This document shows, in pieces, positions 15,389 through 24,794 of a DNA stretch of 30,812 bases. How positions within the stretch are numbered: position 1 is the stretch's first letter; each line of letters starts with the position of its first letter. Made by a program: the position numbers and the translations under genes. Source of the stretch: a virus; IMG/VR virus record IMGVR_UViG_3300046798_000187, positions 1 to 30,812 of that record; one strand, 5' to 3'. A model generated the notes under the pieces. It worked only from the letters and a program-made list of their open reading frames with translations, was not told the origin of the DNA and made no database searches.

Positions 15389-18125
15389 CTTCTCCGTCCT
15401 AAAAGCGGCAGGGCTCGCCACCACCAACAACCAGCTCTCTGCGGTGCCTGAGGGCGGGATGGTGAGGGCCACCAACGCCGTCCTTCGAGACAAATTCATC
15501 ATCGGGTGTCGGCGCGGCCAGCTCCGCAACCCCAACACGCTGAATGACTCGGCGGACCGAGAACTGTCCGGGGCCATCTACCAAGAGCGCCTCGTCTTCC
15601 ACCACGGCCTCGCTGCCGACAAGCTCTCTCGCTACACCTTCGACAACCCCTCCCTGTATTCCGGCACCTACCTGGCGCCAGCAGCGGGCCGGCGCATCCG
15701 CTTCGCCGAGGCAGGAGGAAACCTCTACTTCACCACCGCTGCGGGCGTCTTCCTTCTGGACGACTTGGCCAACAACCCAGTGGCAGGCGGCGTCGTCCGC
15801 GCCTGGGACTTCGTCTCCGGCACTGGCCTCATTCCAGGCAACGCCTGGATGCCGGCCAACACCTCCGTCGCCTACCGCGTCGTCTGGGGCACCAAGGACG
15901 CGAACAATAATGTGAAGCTGGGCGCCCCCAATGCCCCAGTGGTGGTGCGGAACGGCGCAAGCTTCACCGCAGGCATTGGCACCATCGCCATCAACGGCAC
16001 TGGCACTATTACCGTCACCAAGGCCGGCCATGGCTACGGGATGGGCGAGTCCGTCACCATTTCCCCCGGCGAAGCAGGCATCCCGGCGGGCACCTATAAC
16101 GTCGTCGTCGTCTCTTCGAGCACCTTCACGCTGACGGTTGGCGGAGCGCCGCCCGTGGGCGTCAACACCGCGGCGCAAAACTTCACGGTGCAGACGAAGA
16201 GCGTCAACGTGCGGGTGCCCATTCCGGATGGACTCACGGACGCCTATTTCGCGCGCATCTACCGGACGGAGCTGGCGCCGCTCGCGAGTCTCGCCCCTTC
16301 CTCAGAATTCTTCCTGCTGAAGGAGCTGTCCTTCGACTCCACCACCATCCTCTTCGACTCGTTCGACTACAACGACATTACGCCGGACGACATGTTGTCC
16401 TCGGTGCCCCTCTACACCAACCCCAACACGGGCGATGGGGACGTCAACGGCAACGAGCGGCCGCCCATCTGCACGGACGTCACCGTTTGGGATGACCGGC
16501 TCTGGTGTGTCTCCACGACGGACAAGCACCGCTTCTTCGTTCGGATGCTGGGCGTGGGCTCGCCGGATGGAGTCCAAAACAACGACACCTTCACCGTGGA
16601 CGGCGTCACGCTGACGGCGAAAACGACTCCTGTTGCGGTGACGGACTTCCGCATCTTCACCGACGGCACCCCAGGCCAGAATGTGGAGCGCAGCGCGAGA
16701 GACCTCGCCGACACCATCACCAACTTCACGGGCGGCACCCTCGTTGCCTATTACGTCGCCGGAGAGGGCGAGGACATCGGCTCAATGCTTATTGAGCGCC
16801 GGGAGGTTTCGGCGGCCGCATTCACCGTCTTCGCCTCCCGCGTCACTTCATGGGACGTACCACTGGGCGCTCTCGATGTTGCCACGTCCACCAACGACGC
16901 TCGGCCCAGCGGGCTCTCGTACTCGAAAATTGGCGAGTACGAAGCGTTTCCGGTCACCAATTGGCTCCTCGCTGGCCCCGCCAACTCCGAAGCGCTCCGA
17001 GCGCTGCCTTTTCGCGACAAGATGTACGTCGGCAGCAAGCTGGGGAAGTTCTACACCGTCTCAGGCCAAGCTCCCTACTCAGTGAATGAGCTGGATGGCT
17101 CTGCGCGCCTCATCGCGCCCGAGTCCATGGTGGTGCACGCCAACCAAGTATTCGCCCTCACGGACCAAGGCGTGGGCATCCTCACCGACGCAGGCTTCCG
17201 CATCGTCTCGCGCGGTATTGAGGACGAGCTTCTCGACGTCCTTGCGCTGGATGCCTCCGTGGTTTCAGAGCTGGCCTTCGGCATCTCCTACGAGTCCGAC
17301 AGGCAATACATTCTCTTCGTTCCCACGGCCAACACGGACACCTGCGCAACCCGCGCCTACGTCTTCAACTCCCTGGACGAGACGTGGACGAGTTGGGACA
17401 TGGCGCGCACCTTCGGCCTCGTCAGCCCAGTGGACGGGAGGCTGCTGCTGGGCGACGGCGAGGCGCCAACGGTGCGCATTGAGCGCAAGTCCTACGACTA
17501 CACGGACTTCGCGGACGAGCAGTACACCGTCCACCTGGCCGCAATTCTCGACGGCGTCACCCTTCAATTCGACGTCGCCACATTTTACGACTCCCCGGAC
17601 AACATTGAAGTGGGCGACATGCTCACTCAGGACGGCGGCCTAGAGCCGAGCTCTCTCGTTGTCGCCGTTGAGCCCACGGACGCTGGCGCCGTCAACGTCA
17701 CCGTCCTCTCAACAGAGCCCTGGACTGTGGGCACCGCGTTCGTCCTCAAGGCCATTCCCGTTGAATTGAAGTGGTGCCCCTCGGCCCCAGGTGGCCCTGC
17801 CGACATCCACCAATTCCGGGACGTGGTGATGCACTTCCGGGAGTTCTCTTGCCGCGAATTCACCGTCACCTACGACACGGAGACGGTGCTGGCAGAGCAA
17901 TCCGCAACGCTGGCGCCTGCGGCCGGGTTTGGGGATGACTCGTTCGGACTTGGCGCCTTCGGCGCCCCCATGGGCTTGCGCAACCGTCGCGTTGAGGTGG
18001 CGCGCCCTTCGCAGATGGCCAGCTACATCCGCGTCGGCGCCAGAATTCGCGAGGCCTGGGCCATTTGGGCGCTCAACGGCTTCACCCTCCACCTGGAGGC
18101 CGCCGGTACGGCGAGCAAGCCCTGA
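15381..18125 (+). CDS. Large tail-hub protein (tubular-B/stabilisation type)
   Basis: A 914-residue, mostly beta protein. The N-terminus (LSAVPEGGMVRATNAVLRD) and repeated beta-propeller-like segments (GAIYQERLVFHHG, VWDDRLWCVS, FRDKMYVGSKLGKFYTVSG) are typical of T7 gp12-like tail tubular or hub proteins of short-tailed phages. A GHGYGMGESVTI-type module (about residues 205-255) and one copy of the GVTLTA module (about 395-450) are inserted. Its size and place after the adaptor gene fit this role. It forms the lower tail through which DNA leaves. Confidence 0.72.
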   Translation: MASFSVLKAAGLATTNNQLSAVPEGGMVRATNAVLRDKFIIGCRRGQLRNPNTLNDSADRELSGAIYQERLVFHHGLAADKLSRYTFDNPSLYSGTYLAPAAGRRIRFAEAGGNLYFTTAAGVFLLDDLANNPVAGGVVRAWDFVSGTGLIPGNAWMPANTSVAYRVVWGTKDANNNVKLGAPNAPVVVRNGASFTAGIGTIAINGTGTITVTKAGHGYGMGESVTISPGEAGIPAGTYNVVVVSSSTFTLTVGGAPPVGVNTAAQNFTVQTKSVNVRVPIPDGLTDAYFARIYRTELAPLASLAPSSEFFLLKELSFDSTTILFDSFDYNDITPDDMLSSVPLYTNPNTGDGDVNGNERPPICTDVTVWDDRLWCVSTTDKHRFFVRMLGVGSPDGVQNNDTFTVDGVTLTAKTTPVAVTDFRIFTDGTPGQNVERSARDLADTITNFTGGTLVAYYVAGEGEDIGSMLIERREVSAAAFTVFASRVTSWDVPLGALDVATSTNDARPSGLSYSKIGEYEAFPVTNWLLAGPANSEALRALPFRDKMYVGSKLGKFYTVSGQAPYSVNELDGSARLIAPESMVVHANQVFALTDQGVGILTDAGFRIVSRGIEDELLDVLALDASVVSELAFGISYESDRQYILFVPTANTDTCATRAYVFNSLDETWTSWDMARTFGLVSPVDGRLLLGDGEAPTVRIERKSYDYTDFADEQYTVHLAAILDGVTLQFDVATFYDSPDNIEVGDMLTQDGGLEPSSLVVAVEPTDAGAVNVTVLSTEPWTVGTAFVLKAIPVELKWCPSAPGGPADIHQFRDVVMHFREFSCREFTVTYDTETVLAEQSATLAPAAGFGDDSFGLGAFGAPMGLRNRRVEVARPSQMASYIRVGARIREAWAIWALNGFTLHLEAAGTASKP

Positions 18126-18523
18126 TGGCTCCTCCTCCGCGCATCCGCAGCATTTCCCGCGAGTCCATCCCCGGCGCCCCCGCGTCGTTGGACCCTCTCT
18201 TCGCCATCCTCAATGACTTCATGGGCAGCGTCGTCAGCGCGCTCACCCGAAACTTGAGCCGCGCAGAAAACTTCCGCGGCAACGAGAAGGTGGGGTTGCG
18301 CTTCAACTCCACCGCCACCGCCACCGGGGAAGTCACCTTCCGCCCGGAAATCCCCACCAGCCCCAAGCATCTCGTCTGCACGCGTCTGGTGCTTGAGAAT
18401 GGAGAGCCGCCCACCACGGTGTGGAGCGTCTCTTGGCGCCTCACCTCCTCCGGCACGCTTGCCGTCTTCTTTCGCGGCCTATCGCCGTCCGTCACCTACC
18501 TCTGCAACTTCATCTACGAGTAG
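18125..18523 (+). CDS. Small tail-associated protein
   Basis: Encodes 132 residues. ATG 18125 shares its first base with the preceding TGA. The N-terminal half contains a helix (DPLFAILNDFMGSVVSALTRNLSRAEN), followed by a small beta domain (KVGLRFNSTATATGEVTF, then VWSVSWRLTSSGTLAVFFRG, ending in TYLCNFIYE). It sits between the tail hub and the internal proteins, so a minor tail or plug protein is likely. Family not recognised. Confidence 0.58.
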   Translation: MAPPPRIRSISRESIPGAPASLDPLFAILNDFMGSVVSALTRNLSRAENFRGNEKVGLRFNSTATATGEVTFRPEIPTSPKHLVCTRLVLENGEPPTTVWSVSWRLTSSGTLAVFFRGLSPSVTYLCNFIYE

Positions 18524-18526
18524 CCC

Positions 18527-20071
18527 ATGGCCTACGTCCTGCCGACAGAAGATGAGGATGAGAAGGCCCGCCAGGAGGCCGCTGGCTCCGCGGGGCCTGC
18601 TGCGTCCGCCGCACCGGCTATTTCCGGCGGCGGAGCCCCCGCGCACCCGATGGGGGGCGCCGGAGCCTCTGGCCGGCCAGCGAAGCCCTCCACCAACTTC
18701 GTCAGCTTTGACCGCGTGCTTGCGGCCAACAAGGACGCAGCCACGGGACTTGCCGCCAGCATGGCGAAGCCCATCGAGGCCGCCGGCCAGCAGTCCAAGC
18801 AGAGCGTAGCTGGGGCGTCCAACGCGTTCGCCAACAAGGTGCAGGCGGGCCTTCCAGCGGGAATGCAGTCCACGCCCTTCCAGGGCAAGCCAGCGGCGAC
18901 TCCTCAGCCCACAGGAAAGCCGGCGGCTCCCTTCGCCTCGCTTTCTGCGCAGCAGGTGCCCAACTTCACCTCGCCCACGCAGAGCAAGCCCGCATCCCCC
19001 ACCAACACCTCCGTCCAAAGCCAAGGCACAGTCAGCGGCACAACCCTGACGCCGGAGCAGGCCAAGGCCCAGGCGGAATGGAAGTACGCCGGCCCCAACT
19101 CCATGGACGAGGACGCCGGCTGGGGAGACATCCTCTCCAAGGCAGGGGAGGCGCAGCGCGACGTCGCTCTCACCGGCAACCGCAACGAGGCGGGAGAGCT
19201 GCAGGGCAACGCGGGACTCCAGGCGATGCTTCAGCAGCAGGCGGGCGGCTCCTACACGCAGGGCCAGTCGAAAATGGATGCCGGGCTTATTGGCTCCGCC
19301 GGCCGCCCCAAGTGGGACAGCCTCAACGAGGAGTACGGAGACCTTGTGGGTGGCGCGAAGGCCGCCAATGAAGCTTCGAAGGGTGTGGCTGAAGCTGCGC
19401 GCGGCAACGTGGCGACGCAGGCGGAGGGTGCCAAGGCGGCGCTCGCGAAGTGGGATGCCGACGCGAAGCAGGCGGAGGCGGACGCCGAGGCGAGGCGCCT
19501 GCGGGCCGAGCAGGAAACGGCGGCGGCAGCGAACAAGAAGAAGGACTTGATGCTCGGCCAGGGCGAGGGCAAGGCGCAGGACTGGAAGACGTACAACACC
19601 ACCAACACCTTCGAAAACACCCTGGCGGACATCGGCGAGGCGCTGGACCCCGTCAACTGGTTCGTCAAAGCCGGCGGCGGCGCGTCTCACCACGGCAAGT
19701 TGCGTGAGGCGATGGACGACCAAATCAACAAGGCCGGCGGCGAGGTCAACTCGAACAAAATCAACTGGGGCTGGTCCGGCCAGTTCGCGGGGGTACCGGA
19801 AAACGTGAAGGCCGGCGTCTACGACTCCCTCACTGCGGCCGAGCTGCACGCCCTGGAGCGAATGAGCGACGGCGACATGCGGAAATTCGTCAACGAGCGC
19901 ATCGGGGTGCTTGGGAAGGAGGCCGCGCAGACGCTTGCGGCACCTGAGTTCGCCGGAATGAGTGACCCGGAAATTTTCGGCGCGCTCACCATCAAGTACG
20001 GCATCGACCCATTCAAAGCCACCAACCTTTTCGAGATGCGCAAGGCAGCGAAGCGCATGGGCATCATCTAG
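18527..20071 (+). CDS. Internal virion/ejection protein candidate 1
   Basis: Encodes 514 residues. The first 180 are Ala/Pro/Ser/Gly-rich and probably disordered. Residues 190-350 are helix-rich, including a long Ala/Glu/Lys helix (about 280-340) suited to a coiled coil. The C-terminal 160 residues look globular and end in a compact helical region. Its place after the tail genes, the low-complexity start and the three similar genes that follow point to a protein stored in the capsid and injected with DNA. No enzyme motif is visible. Confidence 0.55.
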   Translation: MAYVLPTEDEDEKARQEAAGSAGPAASAAPAISGGGAPAHPMGGAGASGRPAKPSTNFVSFDRVLAANKDAATGLAASMAKPIEAAGQQSKQSVAGASNAFANKVQAGLPAGMQSTPFQGKPAATPQPTGKPAAPFASLSAQQVPNFTSPTQSKPASPTNTSVQSQGTVSGTTLTPEQAKAQAEWKYAGPNSMDEDAGWGDILSKAGEAQRDVALTGNRNEAGELQGNAGLQAMLQQQAGGSYTQGQSKMDAGLIGSAGRPKWDSLNEEYGDLVGGAKAANEASKGVAEAARGNVATQAEGAKAALAKWDADAKQAEADAEARRLRAEQETAAAANKKKDLMLGQGEGKAQDWKTYNTTNTFENTLADIGEALDPVNWFVKAGGGASHHGKLREAMDDQINKAGGEVNSNKINWGWSGQFAGVPENVKAGVYDSLTAAELHALERMSDGDMRKFVNERIGVLGKEAAQTLAAPEFAGMSDPEIFGALTIKYGIDPFKATNLFEMRKAAKRMGII

Positions 20072-20080
20072 GAGCACGCC

Positions 20081-20887
20081 ATGTGGGGACTGCTTGCACA
20101 GCTTGGGTTGGGGATGCTTGGGGAGCAGGCCGCTAAGGCCGACAAGGCGACTCAGCAGCGCATTATGGAACGGATGGTGGCCGAGTTCGACGGCATCAAC
20201 CTTCCGGACGTGAAGTCCATTGTCGCCGAGGAGCTGGGGCCTCAGGCGATGGAAGGCGTCTTCGCCGACGAAGAGTTGAAGGGCCTGGAGCGCGAGAGCC
20301 TGGGCGAGATGATGAAGCTGGGCCGCTCCGGTGGCCTCACTCTCGAAGACAAGGCGAACCTCAACACCATTCGCGGCCAGACGGACCGCAGTACTCACGC
20401 CGCGAACGAGAGAATCCGCGAGCAGATGGCGGCGCGCGGCCAGTCCGGCGGAGGCGCGGAGTTGGCAATGCGCCTCTCTGCCAACCAGGGCGCGGCGCAG
20501 CGTCTCGGTGACGAAGGCCTGCAACTCGCCGGCATGGCCCAGCGACGTGCACGCGACGCGATGCTTGAAGGAGGGCGGATGGCCGGCCAGATGGGCCAGC
20601 GCGACTTCTCCGAGAAGGCTCGCCGGGCGGAGGCCGCGGACAAGCGCGCGGCCTACAACACTGCGGCAAGGGAGAGGGCCAACCTCTTCAACGCGAACGC
20701 GCCACAGCAGGACTTCGAAAACAGGTTCCGCAAGGCTGGCGGCGTGTCGGGAGCCTTGGGCAACCAGGCTGGCTTCTACGGAGACCAGGCCAACTCCACC
20801 CGCCAGCTTTACGCCGGCATGGGCAAGGCCGCCTACGACGCCTTCAAGCCAGACGGCACCAAGAAGGACGATGAGGACGAGGGCTAA
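20081..20887 (+). CDS. Internal virion/ejection protein candidate 2
   Basis: Encodes 268 residues. It starts with an Ala/Gly/Leu helix (LLAQLGLGMLGEQAAKADKA). The centre is nearly all helix, with GQSGGGAELAMRLSANQGAA and repeated Arg/Ala-rich segments, a composition I recognise from podovirus internal proteins. It ends with an acidic tail. It follows candidate 1 by 9 bases and is separated from candidate 3 by 2 bases, so the set is one operon. It probably forms part of the trans-envelope DNA channel. Confidence 0.6.
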   Translation: MWGLLAQLGLGMLGEQAAKADKATQQRIMERMVAEFDGINLPDVKSIVAEELGPQAMEGVFADEELKGLERESLGEMMKLGRSGGLTLEDKANLNTIRGQTDRSTHAANERIREQMAARGQSGGGAELAMRLSANQGAAQRLGDEGLQLAGMAQRRARDAMLEGGRMAGQMGQRDFSEKARRAEAADKRAAYNTAARERANLFNANAPQQDFENRFRKAGGVSGALGNQAGFYGDQANSTRQLYAGMGKAAYDAFKPDGTKKDDEDEG

Positions 20888-20889
20888 CC

Positions 20890-22212
20890 ATGGCGCGCAT
20901 CCCTGACTTGTTGAGCGGCTACGGCCCCGAAGACGAAGACGTCATCCCCGCTGGCCTTCTTGATGACGAGGAAGAGGAGGGGGCTGGCCCGGTGGCGCCA
21001 GCGGTGGGCGGCATTGCTCCGCCTCCTTCCAGTGCGCCGAAGTCGGCAGACGCTCTGCTTGACGAGGCGTTCGACTGGTCTCCTTGGCCCAAGGGGCAGA
21101 CGCCTCCACCGATGGTGCAGGCAGAGAAACCGAATGCGAAGACTCAGGGCCGCGACAGTGAGCTGCTCCGGGCGCAGCGAGACGACGCGCGCAGCAGAAA
21201 CCAGGGCCGAGCCTCCGACGCCCTCTATGCGGCCTTCTCGCGGCGTGGCCTCCAAAACACGGGCGGCGGCACGGACACGGCCGGCGAGCTGCTGAAGCGG
21301 CGCGCGCTGGAGCAAGGCGAGGCCGACAAGACGCGGAAGGCTGGCGAGCGCATGGCGGACAGGGCCGCCCTTGCGAAGGCGCTGGGCGTGGACGAGGCGC
21401 AGCTGTCGGGACTTTCTGACGAAGGGCTGTCGAAGGTGCTGGGCGTGAAGGTGGGCGAGAGGAAGGACGCGGCAACCGTTGCGGCGGCGGGAGCGCGCGC
21501 GGCGGCGGGGGTTGAGGCAGCCAAGGCGCGCGCAAAGGCGCAGCTTGATGAGGAGACTCGTAAGCGGCAAATGCAGTTGGACGACCGAAAGGAAGAGCGC
21601 ACGTACCGGGAGGGGCGGGACAAGGAGGCCAACGCGCGCGCGGACAAGGGGAAGGCGCTTGATACGGCCGAGGGGCTGCGGAAGGAATTCGTCAACAACC
21701 ACGTCACGAAGGCCACGCAGGAGGTGGCCGCTTCCTGGGACAAAATGCAGCGGGCCGCCAAAACTCCCTCGGCAGCCGGCGACATGGCCCTCATCTACGG
21801 CTTCATGAAGATGAACGACCCGGGCTCCACCGTCCGAGAGGGAGAATTCGCCTCGGCTCAGAATGCGGGCGGCGTGGATTCGCGCGTCATCAGCCTCTAC
21901 AACAGCGTTCTCAACGGCCAACGGTTGGCGCCGGAAATTCGCGCCGACTTCCTTGGGCAGGCGAAGAATATGTACGCGGCCCAGATGGGGCGCTTTGCGC
22001 CAGTCAGAAAGGCCTATGCATCGCTCGCGGAGAAGGCCGGAGTGGACCCCAATGACGTGGCCCTCGACCTCGGTTTCCCTGGAGGAGAGGGCGAAGCATC
22101 AGGAGCAACTGGACCCACTGAGCGCGACTCGGCTGCCGTGAAGTGGGCCAAGGAAAACCGGGATGACCCGCGGGCGGCCGCTGTCCTGAAGGCGAGTGGG
22201 GTTGGCCAATGA
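20890..22212 (+). CDS. Internal virion/ejection protein candidate 3
   Basis: Encodes 440 residues. Acidic, disordered N-terminus (a DDEEEEG stretch), then a long charged coiled coil (about residues 170-255). The region about 296-390 contains DMALIYGFMKMNDPGSTVRE followed by GEFASAQ and an NGQRLAPE segment. That pattern recurs in internal virion and DNA-transfer proteins of short-tailed phages. Its stop overlaps the next start (ATGA). A role in DNA ejection is the best reading. Confidence 0.66.
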   Translation: MARIPDLLSGYGPEDEDVIPAGLLDDEEEEGAGPVAPAVGGIAPPPSSAPKSADALLDEAFDWSPWPKGQTPPPMVQAEKPNAKTQGRDSELLRAQRDDARSRNQGRASDALYAAFSRRGLQNTGGGTDTAGELLKRRALEQGEADKTRKAGERMADRAALAKALGVDEAQLSGLSDEGLSKVLGVKVGERKDAATVAAAGARAAAGVEAAKARAKAQLDEETRKRQMQLDDRKEERTYREGRDKEANARADKGKALDTAEGLRKEFVNNHVTKATQEVAASWDKMQRAAKTPSAAGDMALIYGFMKMNDPGSTVREGEFASAQNAGGVDSRVISLYNSVLNGQRLAPEIRADFLGQAKNMYAAQMGRFAPVRKAYASLAEKAGVDPNDVALDLGFPGGEGEASGATGPTERDSAAVKWAKENRDDPRAAAVLKASGVGQ

Positions 22213-23996
22213 GTGAAGACTTTGACCCTGACGCCTACCTCGCGGAGAAGGCAAAGGAGAGCGAGAAGGCGGCTCCGTTTGACCCTGAGGCCTACCTCTT
22301 GGAGCAGGCCAAGGCGAACGCTCCGCGAGTCGGGCCTCGCGAAACCTTCACCAACAAGTTCATCTCCGCCGTTCCACTGGGGCGCCTAGCCACCAACGCG
22401 CTCAGCACGGGCGCACTCCAGGCCGCGAAGCTCATGGGTACGGGCGAGCCCGGGGCCACTCTTACGCCGCAGGCCAAGGCCGAGCTTGAGCAGATGGGCG
22501 AGACGGTAAGCCAGGAGAATGCAATCCCTGGCGTTTTGGATACCTACCGAGGGACGCGAGACCGCTTCGACGAGCGCACGGCGGCTGGCTCAGAGCAAAA
22601 CCCCTGGACGTCAGGAGCCGGAACCGTTGTCGGGACCGGCCTCTCCCTCCTCGCCCCTTTGCCCAAAGTGAAGGTTGGAGGCGGAGCCACGGCGGGAAGC
22701 CGCATTGCCTCGAACGCCGCGACAGGCGCTGCCTACGGGGCGCTCAATGCCGCCACCAACGGGAGGGCGGACCTCACCCAAGGAGACCTTCTCGGAACCC
22801 TCTCTGAAACACTCGGCGTCGAGGGCCTCCGTCGCGCAATCGAGCGCATGGGACAGCGAAAGCCCGGAGCGGCGGCGCTTGAGGTGCTGGGCGCCGGAGC
22901 CATCGGAGGAGGTCTTGCCGGTGGTGTGGTGGGCGCAGGCCTAGAGGGGCTAAACAAGATAGGCCTCATCCCGGCCCTGTCGGAGGCCCTGAGGAAACTC
23001 GCTCTAAACCAAGGCCGCAAGGTGCTCACCAACGGCGCGAATTCCGCGCGCGCCCCAGTGAGTGACGCCGCGGTGGAGGCGTCCATCCGGGCCAAAACCA
23101 TAAAACCCTTCGGCACAACCGAGGGCACTTTCACCCGGCTTGGCGACAAAACCGATGACCTGGGGGCCGAGTACGGGCGCGTCGTCCAGGAGTTGGAGGC
23201 CATCGGCGTAAAGGGAGAAGGCGCTCCGAAGATTGCGAACGAGCTTGTGGAGCGCGCCGCGAAGCTTGAGCCTCACACAATGAACACCGCACTGCCGGAG
23301 GAGTATCTGACGCAGGCGGCGGAGCTGCTGAAGAAGACGCCGCACCGGCCACTCCCTGGTCACGAGGGGCCGTCCGGTACGCTTGGGCTGAAGCAGTCGG
23401 AGAACCTAAAGAGTTCTCTGCAGCAGATGGCGAAGTACGGGCGCGTTGAGGAGACGCCGGTCAACGCCATCAGGCGGGATATCGCTTCCGTTCTTAGACG
23501 CTCCAACGAGGAGGCCATCGAGGCGGCAGCCAGGGCCAACCCGGCAGACGAGACGCTGCAGAGCCTCAGCGCGCAATTCATCCCCATCAAACAGAAGCTC
23601 GGCAACCTCTACGAGGCCGAGGCCGCAGCGGCCCGCGGCGCCGCCCGGGGCGCAGACCGCGCCACATTCAACCTCACCGACAAGATGCTGGCGGCAGCCG
23701 GGCTCGCGTCCGGCAACCCGCTCGCCACCATCGCCGCGCCTGTCGCCAACAACTTCTTTCGTAACCGCCTGCCATCGGCCGGGGCCTCGTACGGCCTGGA
23801 CATCTCTGACTTGCTGAAGGGTGCGCCGGCCTCCGCTGGAAGGACCGGGCGAGCAGTTGAGCTTCTGAATGATGCCGTCAGGGGGCCGCAGGCCGTCTCT
23901 CCCCAGCCTGCATTCGCAGGAGGGAAGCTCAGCGAGGAGGAGAAGGCGCAACTCAAGGCCTACGTGGAGCGCTTGTTCTCCAAAGCGGGCGGCTGA
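22209..23996 (+). CDS. Internal virion/ejection protein candidate 4
   Basis: Encodes 595 residues. It begins with two copies of a short motif, FDPDAYLAEKA (5-15) and FDPEAYLLEQA (24-34). Gly/Ala-rich hydrophobic stretches follow around residues 135-160 and 218-250 (VLGAGAIGGGLAGGVVGAGL), which could insert into a membrane, and the C-terminal half is helical. These features suit a membrane-penetrating ejection protein. Its last 37 bases overlap, tail to tail, a membrane-protein gene on the other strand. It closes the virion operon. Confidence 0.6.
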   Translation: MSEDFDPDAYLAEKAKESEKAAPFDPEAYLLEQAKANAPRVGPRETFTNKFISAVPLGRLATNALSTGALQAAKLMGTGEPGATLTPQAKAELEQMGETVSQENAIPGVLDTYRGTRDRFDERTAAGSEQNPWTSGAGTVVGTGLSLLAPLPKVKVGGGATAGSRIASNAATGAAYGALNAATNGRADLTQGDLLGTLSETLGVEGLRRAIERMGQRKPGAAALEVLGAGAIGGGLAGGVVGAGLEGLNKIGLIPALSEALRKLALNQGRKVLTNGANSARAPVSDAAVEASIRAKTIKPFGTTEGTFTRLGDKTDDLGAEYGRVVQELEAIGVKGEGAPKIANELVERAAKLEPHTMNTALPEEYLTQAAELLKKTPHRPLPGHEGPSGTLGLKQSENLKSSLQQMAKYGRVEETPVNAIRRDIASVLRRSNEEAIEAAARANPADETLQSLSAQFIPIKQKLGNLYEAEAAAARGAARGADRATFNLTDKMLAAAGLASGNPLATIAAPVANNFFRNRLPSAGASYGLDISDLLKGAPASAGRTGRAVELLNDAVRGPQAVSPQPAFAGGKLSEEEKAQLKAYVERLFSKAGG

Positions 23997-24298
23997 TGCT
24001 TCGATGCCATCTCGACGATATTCTTCTGGAGCGTCGATAAATCATGGTGGCGCTCCGACCACTCAGCCAGCCTCCTGCCGAGGATTCCGAGGGCAAAGAG
24101 GTTCCGGCATGCCTCATCGAGGGTGCCCGGCTTGCGCTCATATTCTCGCGCAAGCGCATCTATCATCTCGCCAACGACGCGCCGCAACGCAGCAGCCCGA
24201 ACGCTGGCGTGGATGGAAACCACGAGCGCAAGCACGACAGCCAACAGCGCCACCACCAGAATCCAGCCCGGGACGTACATCCACGAAGCATCCCGCAC
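23960..24298 (-). CDS. Single-helix membrane protein on the opposite strand
   Basis: Encodes 112 residues from GTG 24296-24298 (an in-frame ATG lies 18 bases inside). Residues 8-28 (VPGWILVVALLAVVLALVVSI) are one transmembrane helix, followed by Arg-rich residues that place the C-terminus in the cytoplasm. The remaining 80 residues are helical (MIDALAREYERKPGTLDEACRNL). It lies between the virion and lysis genes but reads the other way, with a 37-base overlap of the ejection-protein gene. A lysogen-expressed exclusion protein is possible; a spanin is unlikely because of the inferred topology. Family unknown. Confidence 0.6.
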   Translation of the reverse strand: MRDASWMYVPGWILVVALLAVVLALVVSIHASVRAAALRRVVGEMIDALAREYERKPGTLDEACRNLFALGILGRRLAEWSERHHDLSTLQKNIVEMASKHQPPALENKRST

Positions 24299-24321
24299 GC
24301 GCTGGCCCCGTCAAAACTGCA

Positions 24322-24347
24322 CGGGTGTTCCTCGTGAGGAACGCCTG
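24322..24347. promoter_or_regulatory. Large palindrome between divergent genes
   Basis: Arms 24322-24333 and 24336-24347 are inverted copies around a two-base centre. The inner seven pairs (GTTCCTC/GAGGAAC) are perfect; the outer five include G-T pairs. It lies in the 88-base gap between the leftward membrane protein and the rightward endolysin, so it may be an operator controlling both. No convincing promoter hexamers were found beside it. Confidence 0.4.
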
Positions 24348-24386
24348 CCCATCCACCTACCAGGCGAGACTCCGGGGCAGCGGGCT

Positions 24387-24794
24387 GTGAAATTCAAGAC
24401 ACCACGCCTGGAACTGGAGCTGGGGGACGCGCACCCGGATGTGCGTGTCGTCTTGGACGAGTTCGCCGACTGGTGTGAAGAAAACCACCTGCCGGAGCCC
24501 GTCATCACCTGCATCAGGCGGACACCGGAGGAGAACGCCCGCGTCAACGGCCAACCGCAGAGCTGGCACCTTTTCGGCTGCGGCGTGGACATCCGCAGCA
24601 GACATCTCACGCCGGCACAGCTGGCCTTTGCCATCGCCTTCCTCCGGCGTCGGTGTCCCGAGCCGGAATGGGAACTCAAGCACCACGACGCAGGAAGTGG
24701 GAGCCACCTCCACATCGCGCGGGCTGATGACTCCTGGCGCGAGGACGACGACATCACCCCGGGGCCGGACGCCCCACCAAAGGAGCAGCCATGA
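24387..24794 (+). CDS. Endolysin, peptidase M15 type
   Basis: Encodes 135 residues. The zinc-peptidase signature is clear: SWHLFGCGVD (59-68) supplies His61 and Asp68 in the S-x-H-x-x-G-x-x-x-D pattern of the M15/VanY group, and SHLHI supplies His107 and His109. Such single-domain enzymes cut peptide cross-links of peptidoglycan for host lysis. I chose GTG 24387 because the family domain begins soon after and longer versions would run into the divergent region. No signal peptide is present, so it depends on the holin-like neighbour, with which it overlaps by ATGA. Confidence 0.82.
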   Translation: MKFKTPRLELELGDAHPDVRVVLDEFADWCEENHLPEPVITCIRRTPEENARVNGQPQSWHLFGCGVDIRSRHLTPAQLAFAIAFLRRRCPEPEWELKHHDAGSGSHLHIARADDSWREDDDITPGPDAPPKEQP

